A DNA stretch of 64,000 nt from Neptunicella plasticusilytica (GCF_047922965.1 NZ_CP150481.1:3348001-3412000); one strand, 5' to 3'. Positions 37,201 to 46,610 are shown, counted from the stretch's first letter. Notes: a model not told the origin generated them from the sequence alone. Numbers and translations: made by a program.

Positions 37201-37250
37201 TCTATTAAAGAACTTGCTGCGCCGACCAGTTTAAGCCGGTAACGATATAA

Positions 37251-37272
37251 AGCCCGCTTTTGCGGGTTTTTT
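37251..37272 (+). terminator. Rho-independent terminator of the cold-shock gene
   Basis: CCCGC-TTTT-GCGGG stem-loop (37253-37266) followed by six T residues (37267-37272), 50 nt after the stop. Confidence 0.9.
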
Positions 37273-37377
37273 AGTGCCTGAATTTTATGCCATCCCGTTA
37301 TCATCTCACTTAACTGCTATTCATTTATATCTGCCCTATTCATATTCTTTGATACAAGCATTAATTTTCAATTTAAT

Positions 37378-37392
37378 TGATAATCATTAGCA
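37378..37392 (+). promoter_or_regulatory. Fur box
   Basis: TGATAAT-C-ATTAGCA matches the 7-1-7 Fur motif TGATAAT-N-ATTATCA at 13 of 14 positions. Further ATTTGCATTATC sequence follows, suggesting an extended site. It lies 35 nt before the ATG at 37427, so iron-replete repression of the two genes downstream is expected. Confidence 0.8.
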
Positions 37393-37426
37393 TTTGCATT
37401 ATCTTTATTTGAAACAAGGAGAATTT

Positions 37427-37906
37427 ATGCTTTATCCATTTATATGCCCCACGCACCGTCAATGGCTAACATTGAATATTCATGCCGCCACAAGTCACTA
37501 CACACAATGTATTGATACCGCCCAATACCATATTGAAGCCGGTTGTTGGCAAAGCGCTCTGCCCTTTTGCGGCAGCGCATATGAAACATCGGAAATCATT
37601 ATGACCGCCGAAACACAGGATGCGATTTCTGCCGTTATCAACTTTACCCATGCCGCCATATTGCTGGCGAATGGTTTTAGACAACTGAATATGTTGACGG
37701 AGAGACAACAGGTTTTTGCGTCGTCACGCGAACGGCTTCGCCTGGAGCTGCAGAAAAGCTCTATGGATTCGGCTGCTCATACCGCTTTGCTGGAATGCTA
37801 CGCATCGCTGGATTTAGGCTATCAAAGTGGATTGATACACAATAACACTCGAGGTGATACTGATGTCTCTATGCAAAACAGAACTAGCGCCTACCACTTT
37901 CACTAG
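37427..37906 (+). CDS. Small Fur-regulated protein of unknown function
   Basis: A 159-aa cytoplasmic protein that I do not recognise. The middle is helical and TPR-like (AQYHIEAGCWQSALPFCGSA, YETSEIIM, ISAVINFTHAAILLANGF), with several His and Cys residues. AAGGAG lies 6 nt before the ATG. A Fur box sits just upstream and a second small gene overlaps its 3' end, so the pair probably forms an iron-repressed operon. A role in iron handling or in iron-sparing control is inferred from regulation only. Confidence 0.72.
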   Translation: MLYPFICPTHRQWLTLNIHAATSHYTQCIDTAQYHIEAGCWQSALPFCGSAYETSEIIMTAETQDAISAVINFTHAAILLANGFRQLNMLTERQQVFASSRERLRLELQKSSMDSAAHTALLECYASLDLGYQSGLIHNNTRGDTDVSMQNRTSAYHFH

Positions 37907-38117
37907 CAACGGCGAACCACAGCCTTTTCAGTCATATTGGTCAACGGACAACTACGTGCAGCTAGAAATCAAATGCAGTGTTCTGCAACAGTTGTTTTCC
38001 GGACATCATTTAGTGGCTACAGATATCTGCTGCCAATCCAGCAAAGATAATTCGACAATCCGGCAAATGCTGCTCAATTGCCTGTTATGTAAACATTGTA
38101 CAGAAACGGGAATATAG
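37863..38117 (+). CDS. Small Cys-rich protein, second gene of the Fur-controlled pair
   Basis: An 84-aa protein starting with the ATG at 37863, which has GAGGTGAT 4 nt upstream. It overlaps the preceding gene by 44 nt in another frame. It is rich in Cys (DICCQSS, LNCLLCKHC) with several His, which could bind a metal. No family is recognised. The strong ribosome-binding site and the position behind an iron-regulated gene argue that it is real. It ends about 50 nt before a large nested inverted repeat. Confidence 0.6.
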   Translation: MSLCKTELAPTTFTSNGEPQPFQSYWSTDNYVQLEIKCSVLQQLFSGHHLVATDICCQSSKDNSTIRQMLLNCLLCKHCTETGI

Positions 38118-38169
38118 CCGCGTTGTTGCGCAGTGAGTGGCTAACTTGTATGTTGGTATTGATATGAAG

Positions 38170-38246
38170 TTAGAGGCTATTTTCGCCTCAATTGAGCAAT
38201 TTTCATTTCTCAATTGAGGCGAATGTGAAAGATAAACAGCCTCTAA
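38170..38246. repeat. Nested inverted repeat between convergent genes
   Basis: An inner perfect 15-bp inverted repeat (38182-38196 with 38209-38223, 12-nt loop) is enclosed by an outer 9-bp one (38170-38178 with 38238-38246). GAGGC or its complement occurs four times, so alternative hairpins can form. There is no T tract. It probably acts as a bidirectional terminator or mRNA-end stabiliser between the Cys-rich gene and the sugar porter. Confidence 0.8.
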
Positions 38247-38262
38247 TCTACAGGTAGGCTCA

Positions 38263-39669
38263 TTATCCCTGCATATCTTCCAGTTCTTTTCCTTTGGTTT
38301 CGTAAACAAACTTAATAACAAATACTGCTGAAATTGCAGCACTAATTGCATATAAACCGTAAGCTCCGGCTAATCCGATACCCGTCAGCAGCATCGGGAA
38401 TGTCCAGGTAATCAGGAAGTTAGTCGCCCACTGAGCCAAACCGGCAATGGCCAAACCCGAACCGCGAATTTGATTAGGGAACATTTCACCCAGCATCACC
38501 CACATAACCGGACCCCATGACATATTGAAACAGAACACATAAGCCAACGCGGATCCTAACGCCAACGTTCCCTTATCTCCCAGCATTAAATTGCCGTTAA
38601 CATCAGTGCCGGCTTGCAAGAAACAATACACCATAATGCCCAAGGTAATGGCCATACCGATGGAGCCCCATTTCAGTAAGGGTTTGCGACCTATTTTATC
38701 CACCAGACCTAATGTCACAATACAGGCCGCTATACTCACAGCACCACTGATGACGTTAGTTAATAAAGCTTCAGATTCGGTATAACCCACTGCTTGCCAT
38801 AAAACGGCACCGTAATAGAACACCACGTTAATCCCGACCAATTGCTGAAAAACCGCCAGGCCGATACCAATCCAGGCAATAGTGCGAATTTTACCTGTGA
38901 CTTTATCAATCAGATCAGACAGACGCGGTTGATGGTGATCGCCAGCCAGGGACTGATCGATTTCCTCGACCTTGCGATTACCAGCACTATCGCCGTACAA
39001 ACGGATCAGTACCGCTTTTGCATCATCCTTGCGCCCACTTACCACCAAAAAGCGCGGGCTTTCAGGAATGAACAACAACGCCACCAGGAATAAAACCGCC
39101 GGGAATAGCTCAATCCAGAACATCCAGCGCCAGGCTTCAAATCCCATCCATAACTCGGCAGTAGAAAGTCCCGCCATATTGGCTAACGCATAATTGCTGA
39201 CAAAAGCCATAAACAAGCCGGTAATAATGGCCACTTGCTGAACTGTGGTCAACATGCCACGGTAGCGTGCCGGCGCAACTTCACTAATATAAGCAGGTGC
39301 CATTACCGAAGCCGCCCCTACCGCCAAACCACCTAAAATCCGGTAAAAGACAAATTCGGCAGAACCGGTAGCAATCCCTGATCCCCAGGCACTAACAATA
39401 AAAAATACTGCTGCGACCAGCAATAGAGTACGGCGCCCATATTTGTCAGCCAAACGTCCGGCGAAAAATGCTCCCACCGCGCAGCCCAATAGCATGCTGG
39501 ACACATTAAACCCGGTACCGATACTTTCCGAATTGAATGCTGCCTGCAAGCCGTCAACGGTGCCATTAATGACACCACTATCAAAACCAAACAGAAAACC
39601 ACCAATGGTCGCCACAATACTGATAAAGGCGATAAATAAAGTGTTATCTTGTTCTGTCACTGTATTCAA
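38263..39669 (-). CDS. Sugar porter (MFS, XylE-like)
   Basis: A 468-aa, 12-helix transporter of the sugar porter family that imports a monosaccharide with protons. Family motifs include GGFLFGFDSGVING (helix 1), GRLADKYGRRTLLL (loop 2-3), PESPRFLVVSGRKDDA after helix 6, GRKPLLKWGS, and YETKGKELEDM at the C-terminus (usually PETKG). The substrate is unknown, but the divergent GH43 and GPH genes make xylose or arabinose attractive. It is transcribed away from the GPH symporter across a 555-bp regulatory gap. Confidence 0.9.
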   Translation of the reverse strand: MNTVTEQDNTLFIAFISIVATIGGFLFGFDSGVINGTVDGLQAAFNSESIGTGFNVSSMLLGCAVGAFFAGRLADKYGRRTLLLVAAVFFIVSAWGSGIATGSAEFVFYRILGGLAVGAASVMAPAYISEVAPARYRGMLTTVQQVAIITGLFMAFVSNYALANMAGLSTAELWMGFEAWRWMFWIELFPAVLFLVALLFIPESPRFLVVSGRKDDAKAVLIRLYGDSAGNRKVEEIDQSLAGDHHQPRLSDLIDKVTGKIRTIAWIGIGLAVFQQLVGINVVFYYGAVLWQAVGYTESEALLTNVISGAVSIAACIVTLGLVDKIGRKPLLKWGSIGMAITLGIMVYCFLQAGTDVNGNLMLGDKGTLALGSALAYVFCFNMSWGPVMWVMLGEMFPNQIRGSGLAIAGLAQWATNFLITWTFPMLLTGIGLAGAYGLYAISAAISAVFVIKFVYETKGKELEDMQG

Positions 39670-40224
39670 AATGAATTCCTCAAAATAATCGTCGTTGTAT
39701 TTTTTGTGGCAAGCCAGAATGAGGTTGTATATGCCCCCGATACCAGTCGTTAACGATGAAACAAAGTATTAACATCTCCGACAGCACCGGAGCATAACAT
39801 CAAAATTTCAACCGCAACAAATCCGTTTTAAATCGATTTCATGGCGTCAAAATGCTTTATCCCGTTTGCTGTTTAACATCAATAAAGCCCGCATAAATTC
39901 GCCACAGCCAATTAAAAACCGGTATTTCAACCAAGTTACGCAAACGTTATCGAACACTTCCAACAAACCTTCAATTGGTCTAACTGGGTAACTCACTAAG
40001 CTGACAAACCTGCAATTTACTTAATTTCATAAACAAGAAGTTGGAAAATAATAATTAACACTCGCAGAATGAGGGGCACAAATTGATTAAACATGCAGCA
40101 ACAATGTTCACTTAACAGCTAAACCGCCACATAAAATAATAAAAATAACTAAAATCACAATATCTATACCAATTAAAATATCTAAAGTAGGCTCAACTAA
40201 AAATAACGGAACAAAAATATAACA
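39670..40224. other. Divergent regulatory region between two sugar transporters
   Basis: 555 bp with no gene. AT content is high towards the GPH gene (40100-40220). A perfect 10-bp palindrome TCGTTAACGA lies at 39747-39756 and could be the core of a LacI-type operator; no matching second site was found. No regulator gene lies nearby. Confidence 0.45.
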
Positions 40225-41685
40225 ATGACGACAATTCCTTCACATAAATTATCCGTTACGGAAAAAATAGGTTATAGCCTGGGTGACCTGGCAGCAAACC
40301 TGGTCTTTCAAACGCTAGTCACTTTTATCGCCTTTTTTTACACTGATGTTTATCGCATTCCGGCCAGTTCAGCTACCACCATTATCTTTACCTGCGGGAT
40401 ACTGGGCGCTTTCGTGTTTAACCCGTTAATAGGGCTATTAGCGGATCGAACAAGAACGCGCTGGGGCAAATTCCGTCCCTGGATTTTATTTACCTCCGTC
40501 CCCTTTGGTGTGCTGGCGTTATTAGCCTTTAGCACCCCGGACTTTAGCCCAGATGGCAAAATCTATTATGCGTTTATCACTTATTTATTACTCATGTTTG
40601 TCTATTCAGCCAATAACTTGCCTTATGCTGCATTAAGCGGCGTAATCACCGGTAATATGGCTGACCGCAACAGTATGTCGGCCTATCGATTTGTGGCGGT
40701 GATGGTGGCTCAATTTATTATTCAGGCACTGTTGTTACCACTAGTCTTAATGGCTGGAGACGGTGACAAGGCTATCGGGTTTGAAAAGGTGATGACCTTT
40801 TTATCCGTTGTCGGCATTATTTGTTTTTTAATCACCTTTCTGACCACTAAAGAGCGGATCGTTCCCAAACCAGAACAAGAATCAACCATAGCGGAAGATT
40901 TTTCCGATTTATTTAAAAATGTGCCCTGGCTTATCATGTTAAGCGTCACGGTTATGGTGTTTATTACCCTGGCACTGAAAGGCGGCATGTATGTGTATTA
41001 TTTTAAAGATTACGCTGATGCTAGCCAAATCGCCGTATTTCTGGACGATATAGGCTTCAATGCCTTTATTGGTAGTATCACCAGTGTATTCAGTAATTTT
41101 CATTGGCCAGATGATCCGGCAACCTCGGCGTTCAGTTTATTCAATGCCAGCGGCATCATCTTGATGATAATAGGCATCGGCTTTTCCAAGCCTTTAGCCG
41201 ATCGTTTTGGCAAACGTGACGTTTTTGCATCCGCTTTATTTTTATCAACCTTGTTCGTCCTGGCATTCTATTTGTTCTCGGCGCAATCGATTGGTCTGAT
41301 GTTTATCTCGCAAATTCTGCACGGTTTCTTTTACGGTATTACTATTCCTTTATTGTGGGCGATGATTGCTGATGTGGCTGACTATTCGGAATGGAAAAAC
41401 AATCGTCGTGCCACGGCTATCATATTCTCGGCAATGATCGTGGGATTAAAAGTAGGGCTAACCCTTGGCTCGGCACTGGTCACCAACATTCTTGACAGTT
41501 TTAACTACAATCCTGATTTAACCGTCCAGGCAGCGGATACCATTAATGGAGTGAAGTTAGCCGTTAGTGTCTACGCCTCAATCCCGTTCCTGTTGGCAGT
41601 AGGCTGCATGTTCGCCTACCGCATCAATAAAAATATGGAACAAAAAATAGAGCGCGAGTTAGCCGAGCGCCGCACCACTGCATAA
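40225..41685 (+). CDS. Glycoside-pentoside-hexuronide (GPH) cation symporter
   Basis: A 486-aa transporter of the GPH family, which imports oligosaccharides such as xylosides or melibiose with sodium or protons. The N-terminus EKIGYSLGDLAANLVFQTL and FYTDVYRIP, LADRTRTRWGKFRPW in loop 2-3, and YAALSGVI are characteristic; 12 membrane helices are expected. It lies 38 nt upstream of a cytoplasmic GH43 enzyme, a standard pairing in which the oligosaccharide is imported intact and hydrolysed inside (compare xynP-xynB). Confidence 0.92.
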   Translation: MTTIPSHKLSVTEKIGYSLGDLAANLVFQTLVTFIAFFYTDVYRIPASSATTIIFTCGILGAFVFNPLIGLLADRTRTRWGKFRPWILFTSVPFGVLALLAFSTPDFSPDGKIYYAFITYLLLMFVYSANNLPYAALSGVITGNMADRNSMSAYRFVAVMVAQFIIQALLLPLVLMAGDGDKAIGFEKVMTFLSVVGIICFLITFLTTKERIVPKPEQESTIAEDFSDLFKNVPWLIMLSVTVMVFITLALKGGMYVYYFKDYADASQIAVFLDDIGFNAFIGSITSVFSNFHWPDDPATSAFSLFNASGIILMIIGIGFSKPLADRFGKRDVFASALFLSTLFVLAFYLFSAQSIGLMFISQILHGFFYGITIPLLWAMIADVADYSEWKNNRRATAIIFSAMIVGLKVGLTLGSALVTNILDSFNYNPDLTVQAADTINGVKLAVSVYASIPFLLAVGCMFAYRINKNMEQKIERELAERRTTA

Positions 41686-41723
41686 TCGGCTATGCAATAT
41701 TTTTAGTTAAAAGAGATTTTAAT

Positions 41724-42740
41724 ATGTCTGACGAATTCGACCCGCAAGAACTGCAACGCCTAAAAACCAAGGCGATTTCCCAACCTCTGGTAGAGCATAT
41801 TTATACTGCCGATCCTTCCGCTCATGTTTTTGATGGTAAAATTTATATCTATCCCTCGCATGATATCGATGCCGGCATTCCGTTTAACGACAACGGTGAC
41901 CACTTTGGCATGCAGGATTACCATGTTATCTCCATGGACAACCCGCAAGCCGCAGCAGTAGATCATGGCGTCGCATTGGATGTGAAAGACGTAGCCTGGG
42001 CAGAAAGACAAATGTGGGCACCGGATGCGGCGCATAAAAACGGTAAATACTATTTATACTTCCCGGCCAAAAAAGCCGATGGTATTTTCCAGATTGGTGT
42101 AGCAGTGAGTGATTCGCCCACCGGACCTTTTGTCGCAGAGCCAGCAGCGATCAAAGCCAGCTACTCGATTGATCCTGCCGTATTCGAAGATGATGACGGC
42201 AACTATTACATGTATTGGGGCGGCATATGGGGAGGGCAGCTTCAGCATTATCGCAATAACCAATACAATGAAAACCATCAGGAGCCACAGGATGACGAAC
42301 CGGCATTAGGTCCCATTGTTGCTAAATTGAGCGACGATATGCTGGAGTGTGCCGAAACGCCGCAAGAAATCCAGATACTGGATGAAAATGGCCAACCCAT
42401 ATTGGCGGGAGATCATGAGCGGCGCTTCTTTGAAGCCAGCTGGATGCATAAATATAACGGTAAGTATTACTTTTCCTATTCAACCGGCGATACCCATCTG
42501 ATTTGTTATGCAACCGGCGATACCCCTTATGGCCCTTTCACCTACCAGGGGCCGATTATGACTCCGGTAGTAGGCTGGACCACTCACCATTCAATTTGTG
42601 AATATGAAGGTAAATGGTACCTGTTCTATCACGACTCAATTTTATCCGAAGGTGTGACCCATTTACGCTCAATCAAGATGACCGAGATTCACTACGATGA
42701 AGACGGTAAAATCCAGACCTTGAGTCCTTATCTGGAATAA
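41724..42740 (+). CDS. GH43 glycoside hydrolase (beta-xylosidase/arabinofuranosidase type)
   Basis: A 338-aa five-bladed beta-propeller enzyme without a signal peptide. The three expected catalytic residues are visible: the base Asp in YTADPSAHVFDGK near residue 29, the pKa-modulating Asp in SYSIDPAVFEDDDGNYYMYWG near residue 150, and the acid Glu in RRFFEASWMHKYNGKYYFSYS near residue 237. It is probably intracellular and works on the oligosaccharide brought in by the adjacent GPH symporter. The exact linkage specificity (xylan, arabinan or galactan) is not decided by these motifs. Confidence 0.93.
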   Translation: MSDEFDPQELQRLKTKAISQPLVEHIYTADPSAHVFDGKIYIYPSHDIDAGIPFNDNGDHFGMQDYHVISMDNPQAAAVDHGVALDVKDVAWAERQMWAPDAAHKNGKYYLYFPAKKADGIFQIGVAVSDSPTGPFVAEPAAIKASYSIDPAVFEDDDGNYYMYWGGIWGGQLQHYRNNQYNENHQEPQDDEPALGPIVAKLSDDMLECAETPQEIQILDENGQPILAGDHERRFFEASWMHKYNGKYYFSYSTGDTHLICYATGDTPYGPFTYQGPIMTPVVGWTTHHSICEYEGKWYLFYHDSILSEGVTHLRSIKMTEIHYDEDGKIQTLSPYLE

Positions 42741-42925
42741 TGTCGATACTCCGTTCCAGCCAATTTGGCTGGGACGGGTGTCAGCTAATAGCCTAATAGC
42801 CAGGTTTCCAGGTCAGTTTTCTGTCGATATTCGTTTGCAAGACAAATTTACCATTGCCGGAAAAAGGGTTAATGTAGGAAAAAATAAAGCATTTTTAACT
42901 CAAACGAGCATCGAGCGGAAATAAC

Positions 42926-43366
42926 TTGAATCGAAAGATCCGTCACTATTCTATCTTTTTACTATGGGCTTTGTGTTGGCCAGTCAATGTTAATGCCGCC
43001 AATACACCATCCAGTGAATCTATTGTTCTAGGGTTTGTGGCGGCGTTTAACCGCCACGATGTCGACCAGATGCTGGAAATGGTCAGCGAAGATATCCATT
43101 GGTATAGCGTCGATGGTCGTAATATTGGAGTGGAAACCACCGGTAAACAGCAGCTTCAACGAGCAATGGAACTTTATTTTAGCGGGATTAAATCCCGTTC
43201 CACCCTGCTGAGCATTCATGGTGAAGGTAACTATGTCGTTACCATGGAAAAATCCCGTTCATTAACAAATTTATACAGCCAACCCCAATGCAGCGCTGCC
43301 ACCTACCAACTGGACAACGGCAAGATTAAAGCCGTTTGGTATTTTCCTGCAGTGATCTGCGACTAA
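42926..43366 (+). CDS. Exported SnoaL-like (NTF2 fold) protein
   Basis: A 146-aa protein with an N-terminal signal peptide of about 25 residues (basic start, IFLLWALCWPVNVNAA). The mature part has the NTF2-like pattern typical of SnoaL-like proteins: ESIVLGFVAAFNRHDVDQMLEMVSEDIHWYSVDG. The family includes enzymes and binding proteins, so the function is open. The start is TTG, judged by the signal peptide it produces. It stands alone between GH43 and a thioesterase, with gaps of about 185 and 87 nt. Confidence 0.75.
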   Translation: MNRKIRHYSIFLLWALCWPVNVNAANTPSSESIVLGFVAAFNRHDVDQMLEMVSEDIHWYSVDGRNIGVETTGKQQLQRAMELYFSGIKSRSTLLSIHGEGNYVVTMEKSRSLTNLYSQPQCSAATYQLDNGKIKAVWYFPAVICD

Positions 43367-43453
43367 ACCTTACCAGATCTAACCGACATCAAGCTAGACA
43401 TCCGACCAGTAAAAGCGATAATCTTGGTCTACGCATAAATATGAGAAATCACT

Positions 43454-44260
43454 ATGTTGGTAGACGAACTCCTTGGCTTAACTAGCCAACCAGATAACGA
43501 CAACATTTCGCTGTCGATACCCAAAGATTGGACCCAGGGCAGAACGGCCTTTGGTGGTATTTCTGCCGCGCTAGTATATCAGGCAATGCGTAATCAAATT
43601 GAACCTCAACGGGTGTTACGCTCCCTGACCACCAATTTTGTTGGACCACTTAATCCGCAAAGCCCGTTTAGCATTAAAGTGGAAATTTTACGCGAGGGGA
43701 AAAATGCCACTCAGGCTGAGGCCCGTGCCATTCAAGATGGTAAGGTGTGTGTACTGTGTGTGGCGCTTTTTGCTATCGCCCGGGAATCGAAAATTGCTGT
43801 AGAAAGCCAAACTCGACACAATATGCTGCTACCTGCCAAACCCAAATTTATTCCGCAAATTCCTAAAATAACCCCCAAATTTCTTAAACACGTTGATTTA
43901 TCATTAGCGGAAGGGGGAATGCCGTTTACCGGTAGCAAACACTCTGCCATTCATGGCTGGATGCGTTTTACTCAACCACCAGAGAAGATTAACGATGCTC
44001 ATTTAATTGCCCTGGCAGACGCCTGGCCACCGGCGCCCTTACAGATGTTACGCTGGCCAGCACCTGCCAGCAGCATGAGCTGGAATCTTGAATTTATTCA
44101 TCCGCATCGCACTATTTCTCCCACCGACTGGATTGCCTATCAAGCCCACACTCGTCAGGCTGCCGATGGTTATGCACATACCGAAGCCAATATCTGGGAT
44201 CCACAGGGCGAACTGATTGCAATTAGCCGTCAAACCGTAGGTATTTTCGACGGCAAATAA
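43454..44260 (+). CDS. Acyl-CoA thioesterase, double hotdog
   Basis: A 268-aa cytoplasmic TesB-type thioesterase-like protein. The N-terminal hotdog has QGRTAFGGISAALVYQAM near residues 28-45, and LRSLTTNFVGPLNPQSPFSI follows. The C-terminal hotdog has WMRFTQPPEKINDAHLIALADAWPP and WNLEFIHPHR. Members hydrolyse acyl-CoA esters of varied chain length. Nothing links it to the surrounding sugar genes except position. Confidence 0.85.
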   Translation: MLVDELLGLTSQPDNDNISLSIPKDWTQGRTAFGGISAALVYQAMRNQIEPQRVLRSLTTNFVGPLNPQSPFSIKVEILREGKNATQAEARAIQDGKVCVLCVALFAIARESKIAVESQTRHNMLLPAKPKFIPQIPKITPKFLKHVDLSLAEGGMPFTGSKHSAIHGWMRFTQPPEKINDAHLIALADAWPPAPLQMLRWPAPASSMSWNLEFIHPHRTISPTDWIAYQAHTRQAADGYAHTEANIWDPQGELIAISRQTVGIFDGK

Positions 44261-44397
44261 AGGTGTTTCCCTATCCCTGCTATATAACCGGTTTTAGTAA
44301 AAAATCGGCAATTTAGCCTAGAATAGCAGCGATTTCTTTTGTTCCGTGCCGGGATATGGAATGCTAACCCAATAACAACTTAAACCGCATTCCGGAT

Positions 44398-46269
44398 ATG
44401 CCAATGTCAGCATTGAAACCCCTTATTAATCAATATTTGTCGCACCTTGTTGTTACTGGTTTTGTTTTATTTTCCACATACAGTCAGGCTAGCGATTTAA
44501 TCCAAAATCCCCACGCACGGCAAACGACCTCGCTCAATGGTGATTGGCACTATATAGTCGATCCTTATGAAAACGGCTTTTATAACTACCGTTATGAACC
44601 CAAGGATGAACAACAAAATCCGGGAGCAGAAGCTTATTTTCTTGATCAAAAACCGCGTAATAAATCCGACCGGGTAGAATTCGATTTCGCCACCTCACCC
44701 AGCATGAAAATTCCAGGCGACTGGAATACCCAGAATGACAAACTCTATTACTACGAAGGTACCATCTGGTTCCGTCAGGATTTTGATTATTCACTCAAGC
44801 AAGACAAACGCTTGTTTGTGCACTTTGGTGCGGTAAATTATCAAGCGCATGTTTATCTGAACGGCAAGAAACTGGGCATGCATGAAGGTGGCTTTACTCC
44901 GTTTAATTTTGAAGTCACTGACCTGATCAAACCCACCGGTAACTATTTGGTGGTTAAGGTAGACAACAAACGCCGACGGGATGCAGTACCGACACTGAAC
45001 ACCGACTGGTGGAATTACGGCGGCATCACCCGCGATGTGACACTACTCGAAACACCGGCAAACTATATTCAGGACTACCGCATCCAGTTGCAAAAAGATC
45101 ACCCCGATACCATTAGCGGTTACGCGCAATTGGACGGCGAAAACATTAGCAATCAAAAAGTCAGATTATCAATCCCGCAACTCGGAATTAATGCCCTTGG
45201 TACCACCAATAATAAGGGGCAGGCCACATTCAGCCTAAAAGCTAAAGATATTCAATACTGGTCGCCCGAAGTACCTTATTTATATGATGTCAGCTTGCAG
45301 CTGGCCGACACGCCTGCAACAAAAGTGACAGATAAAATCGGCTTTCGCAGCATTGGTGTAGAAGGTGACAATATCCTGCTAAATGGCAAATCTGTTTTCT
45401 TGCGCGGTATTTCCCTACACGAAGAAAATCCGCTACGTGGAGGACGAGCCTATTCAGAGCAAGATGCCCGCTTGATGTTAGGCTGGGTCAAAGAACTGGG
45501 TGCCAATTTTGTACGCTTGGCGCATTATCCCCACAATGAAAATATGCTCAAAGTGGCCGATGAAATGGGTATTCTGGTGTGGGAAGAAAATCCGGTGTAC
45601 TGGACGATTTTGTTTGATAATCCGGCCACCTTCGACAACGCCGCCAATCAGCTACGTTCAGTGATTAACCGGGATAAAAACCGCGCCTCTGTCATTGTCT
45701 GGTCGATGGCCAATGAAACGCCCCGTGGTGACAGCCGGCTTAACTTTCTTAAACGCATTTCCGCTATCGCCCGTGAAATGGATGATTCTCGCCTGATCAG
45801 TGCTGCACTGGAAAAACATTATGTGAAGGGTAAGGACAATGTCATCACTGTAGATGACCGTTTTGCCGATTATGTCGATATCCTCAGCTTTAACGAGTAC
45901 GTAGGCTGGTATGACGGCTTGCCAGATAAAGCTGCCACGATTGAATGGGATATCAAACAACACAAACCGGTATTTATTTCCGAGTTCGGCGGCGGAGCAT
46001 TACAAGGCAAACACGGTGACAAGATGACCATGTGGACTGAAGAACATCAGGAATATTTGTATCAGGAAAGCCTCAAAATGCTGGAGAAAATTCCGCAGTT
46101 GCGTGGCATGTCGCCATGGATTTTAGTCGATTTCCGCAGTCCCAGACGCCTGCTGCCTGAAATTCAGGATGACTACAATCGCAAAGGAATCATTGGCAGT
46201 AACGGCAAAAAGAAAAAAGCCTGGCAAGTACTGCATGATTATTATCAACAAAAAGCCAAACAGTATTAA
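44398..46269 (+). CDS. Exported GH2 glycoside hydrolase (beta-glucuronidase/galactosidase-like)
   Basis: A 623-aa enzyme with a signal peptide (about residues 1-31, FSTYSQASD), so periplasmic or surface-located. The GH2 sugar-binding domain (residues 45-220), Ig-like domain and TIM barrel are all present. The acid/base Glu lies in VIVWSMANETPRGD near residue 443 and the nucleophile Glu in KPVFISEFGGGALQG near residue 531. SFNEYVGWYDG resembles the N-x-Y-x-GWY segment of beta-glucuronidases, which favours that activity over beta-galactosidase, though not decisively. Confidence 0.9.
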   Translation: MPMSALKPLINQYLSHLVVTGFVLFSTYSQASDLIQNPHARQTTSLNGDWHYIVDPYENGFYNYRYEPKDEQQNPGAEAYFLDQKPRNKSDRVEFDFATSPSMKIPGDWNTQNDKLYYYEGTIWFRQDFDYSLKQDKRLFVHFGAVNYQAHVYLNGKKLGMHEGGFTPFNFEVTDLIKPTGNYLVVKVDNKRRRDAVPTLNTDWWNYGGITRDVTLLETPANYIQDYRIQLQKDHPDTISGYAQLDGENISNQKVRLSIPQLGINALGTTNNKGQATFSLKAKDIQYWSPEVPYLYDVSLQLADTPATKVTDKIGFRSIGVEGDNILLNGKSVFLRGISLHEENPLRGGRAYSEQDARLMLGWVKELGANFVRLAHYPHNENMLKVADEMGILVWEENPVYWTILFDNPATFDNAANQLRSVINRDKNRASVIVWSMANETPRGDSRLNFLKRISAIAREMDDSRLISAALEKHYVKGKDNVITVDDRFADYVDILSFNEYVGWYDGLPDKAATIEWDIKQHKPVFISEFGGGALQGKHGDKMTMWTEEHQEYLYQESLKMLEKIPQLRGMSPWILVDFRSPRRLLPEIQDDYNRKGIIGSNGKKKKAWQVLHDYYQQKAKQY

Positions 46270-46436
46270 CCCGCATTTGTCCAAGCATATCCGTCATCAC
46301 TGCGGATATGCTTTCCTCTGCGAACAGAATAACAAACAACCCCGTTGCACGGCTGGCTTTGTTCTCGGCTCAGCTTAGAGTAGTATCTACAAATCAATGA
46401 GTTATACTTGTCTATCATGATTGATGGAGTCGCGTT

Positions 46437-46610
46437 TTGATCAAGTTTTTGTTTCTGATCCCGACCTTGTTATGCCTAGGCTGGTTTTTATACTTACGCC
46501 AATATGGCTACAGCTTCGAGCAAGGCAAGAAGGGCTATACCTATATTCTGATTTTTTCTGCGGTCATAGCGCTGTTCTACACTATTTTATTGTGGCTTAC
46601 TCATATATAG
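46437..46610 (+). CDS. 57-residue two-helix membrane protein
   Basis: A very short gene with TTG start and GGAG 8 nt upstream. The product has two membrane helices (FLFLIPTLLCLGWFLYL and YILIFSAVIALFYTILLWL) joined by a short basic loop RQYGYSFEQGKKG. The two clean hydrophobic segments separated by a charged loop support coding. The function is unknown. It lies between the GH2 enzyme and the diguanylate cyclase and is probably independent of both. Confidence 0.62.
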   Translation: MIKFLFLIPTLLCLGWFLYLRQYGYSFEQGKKGYTYILIFSAVIALFYTILLWLTHI

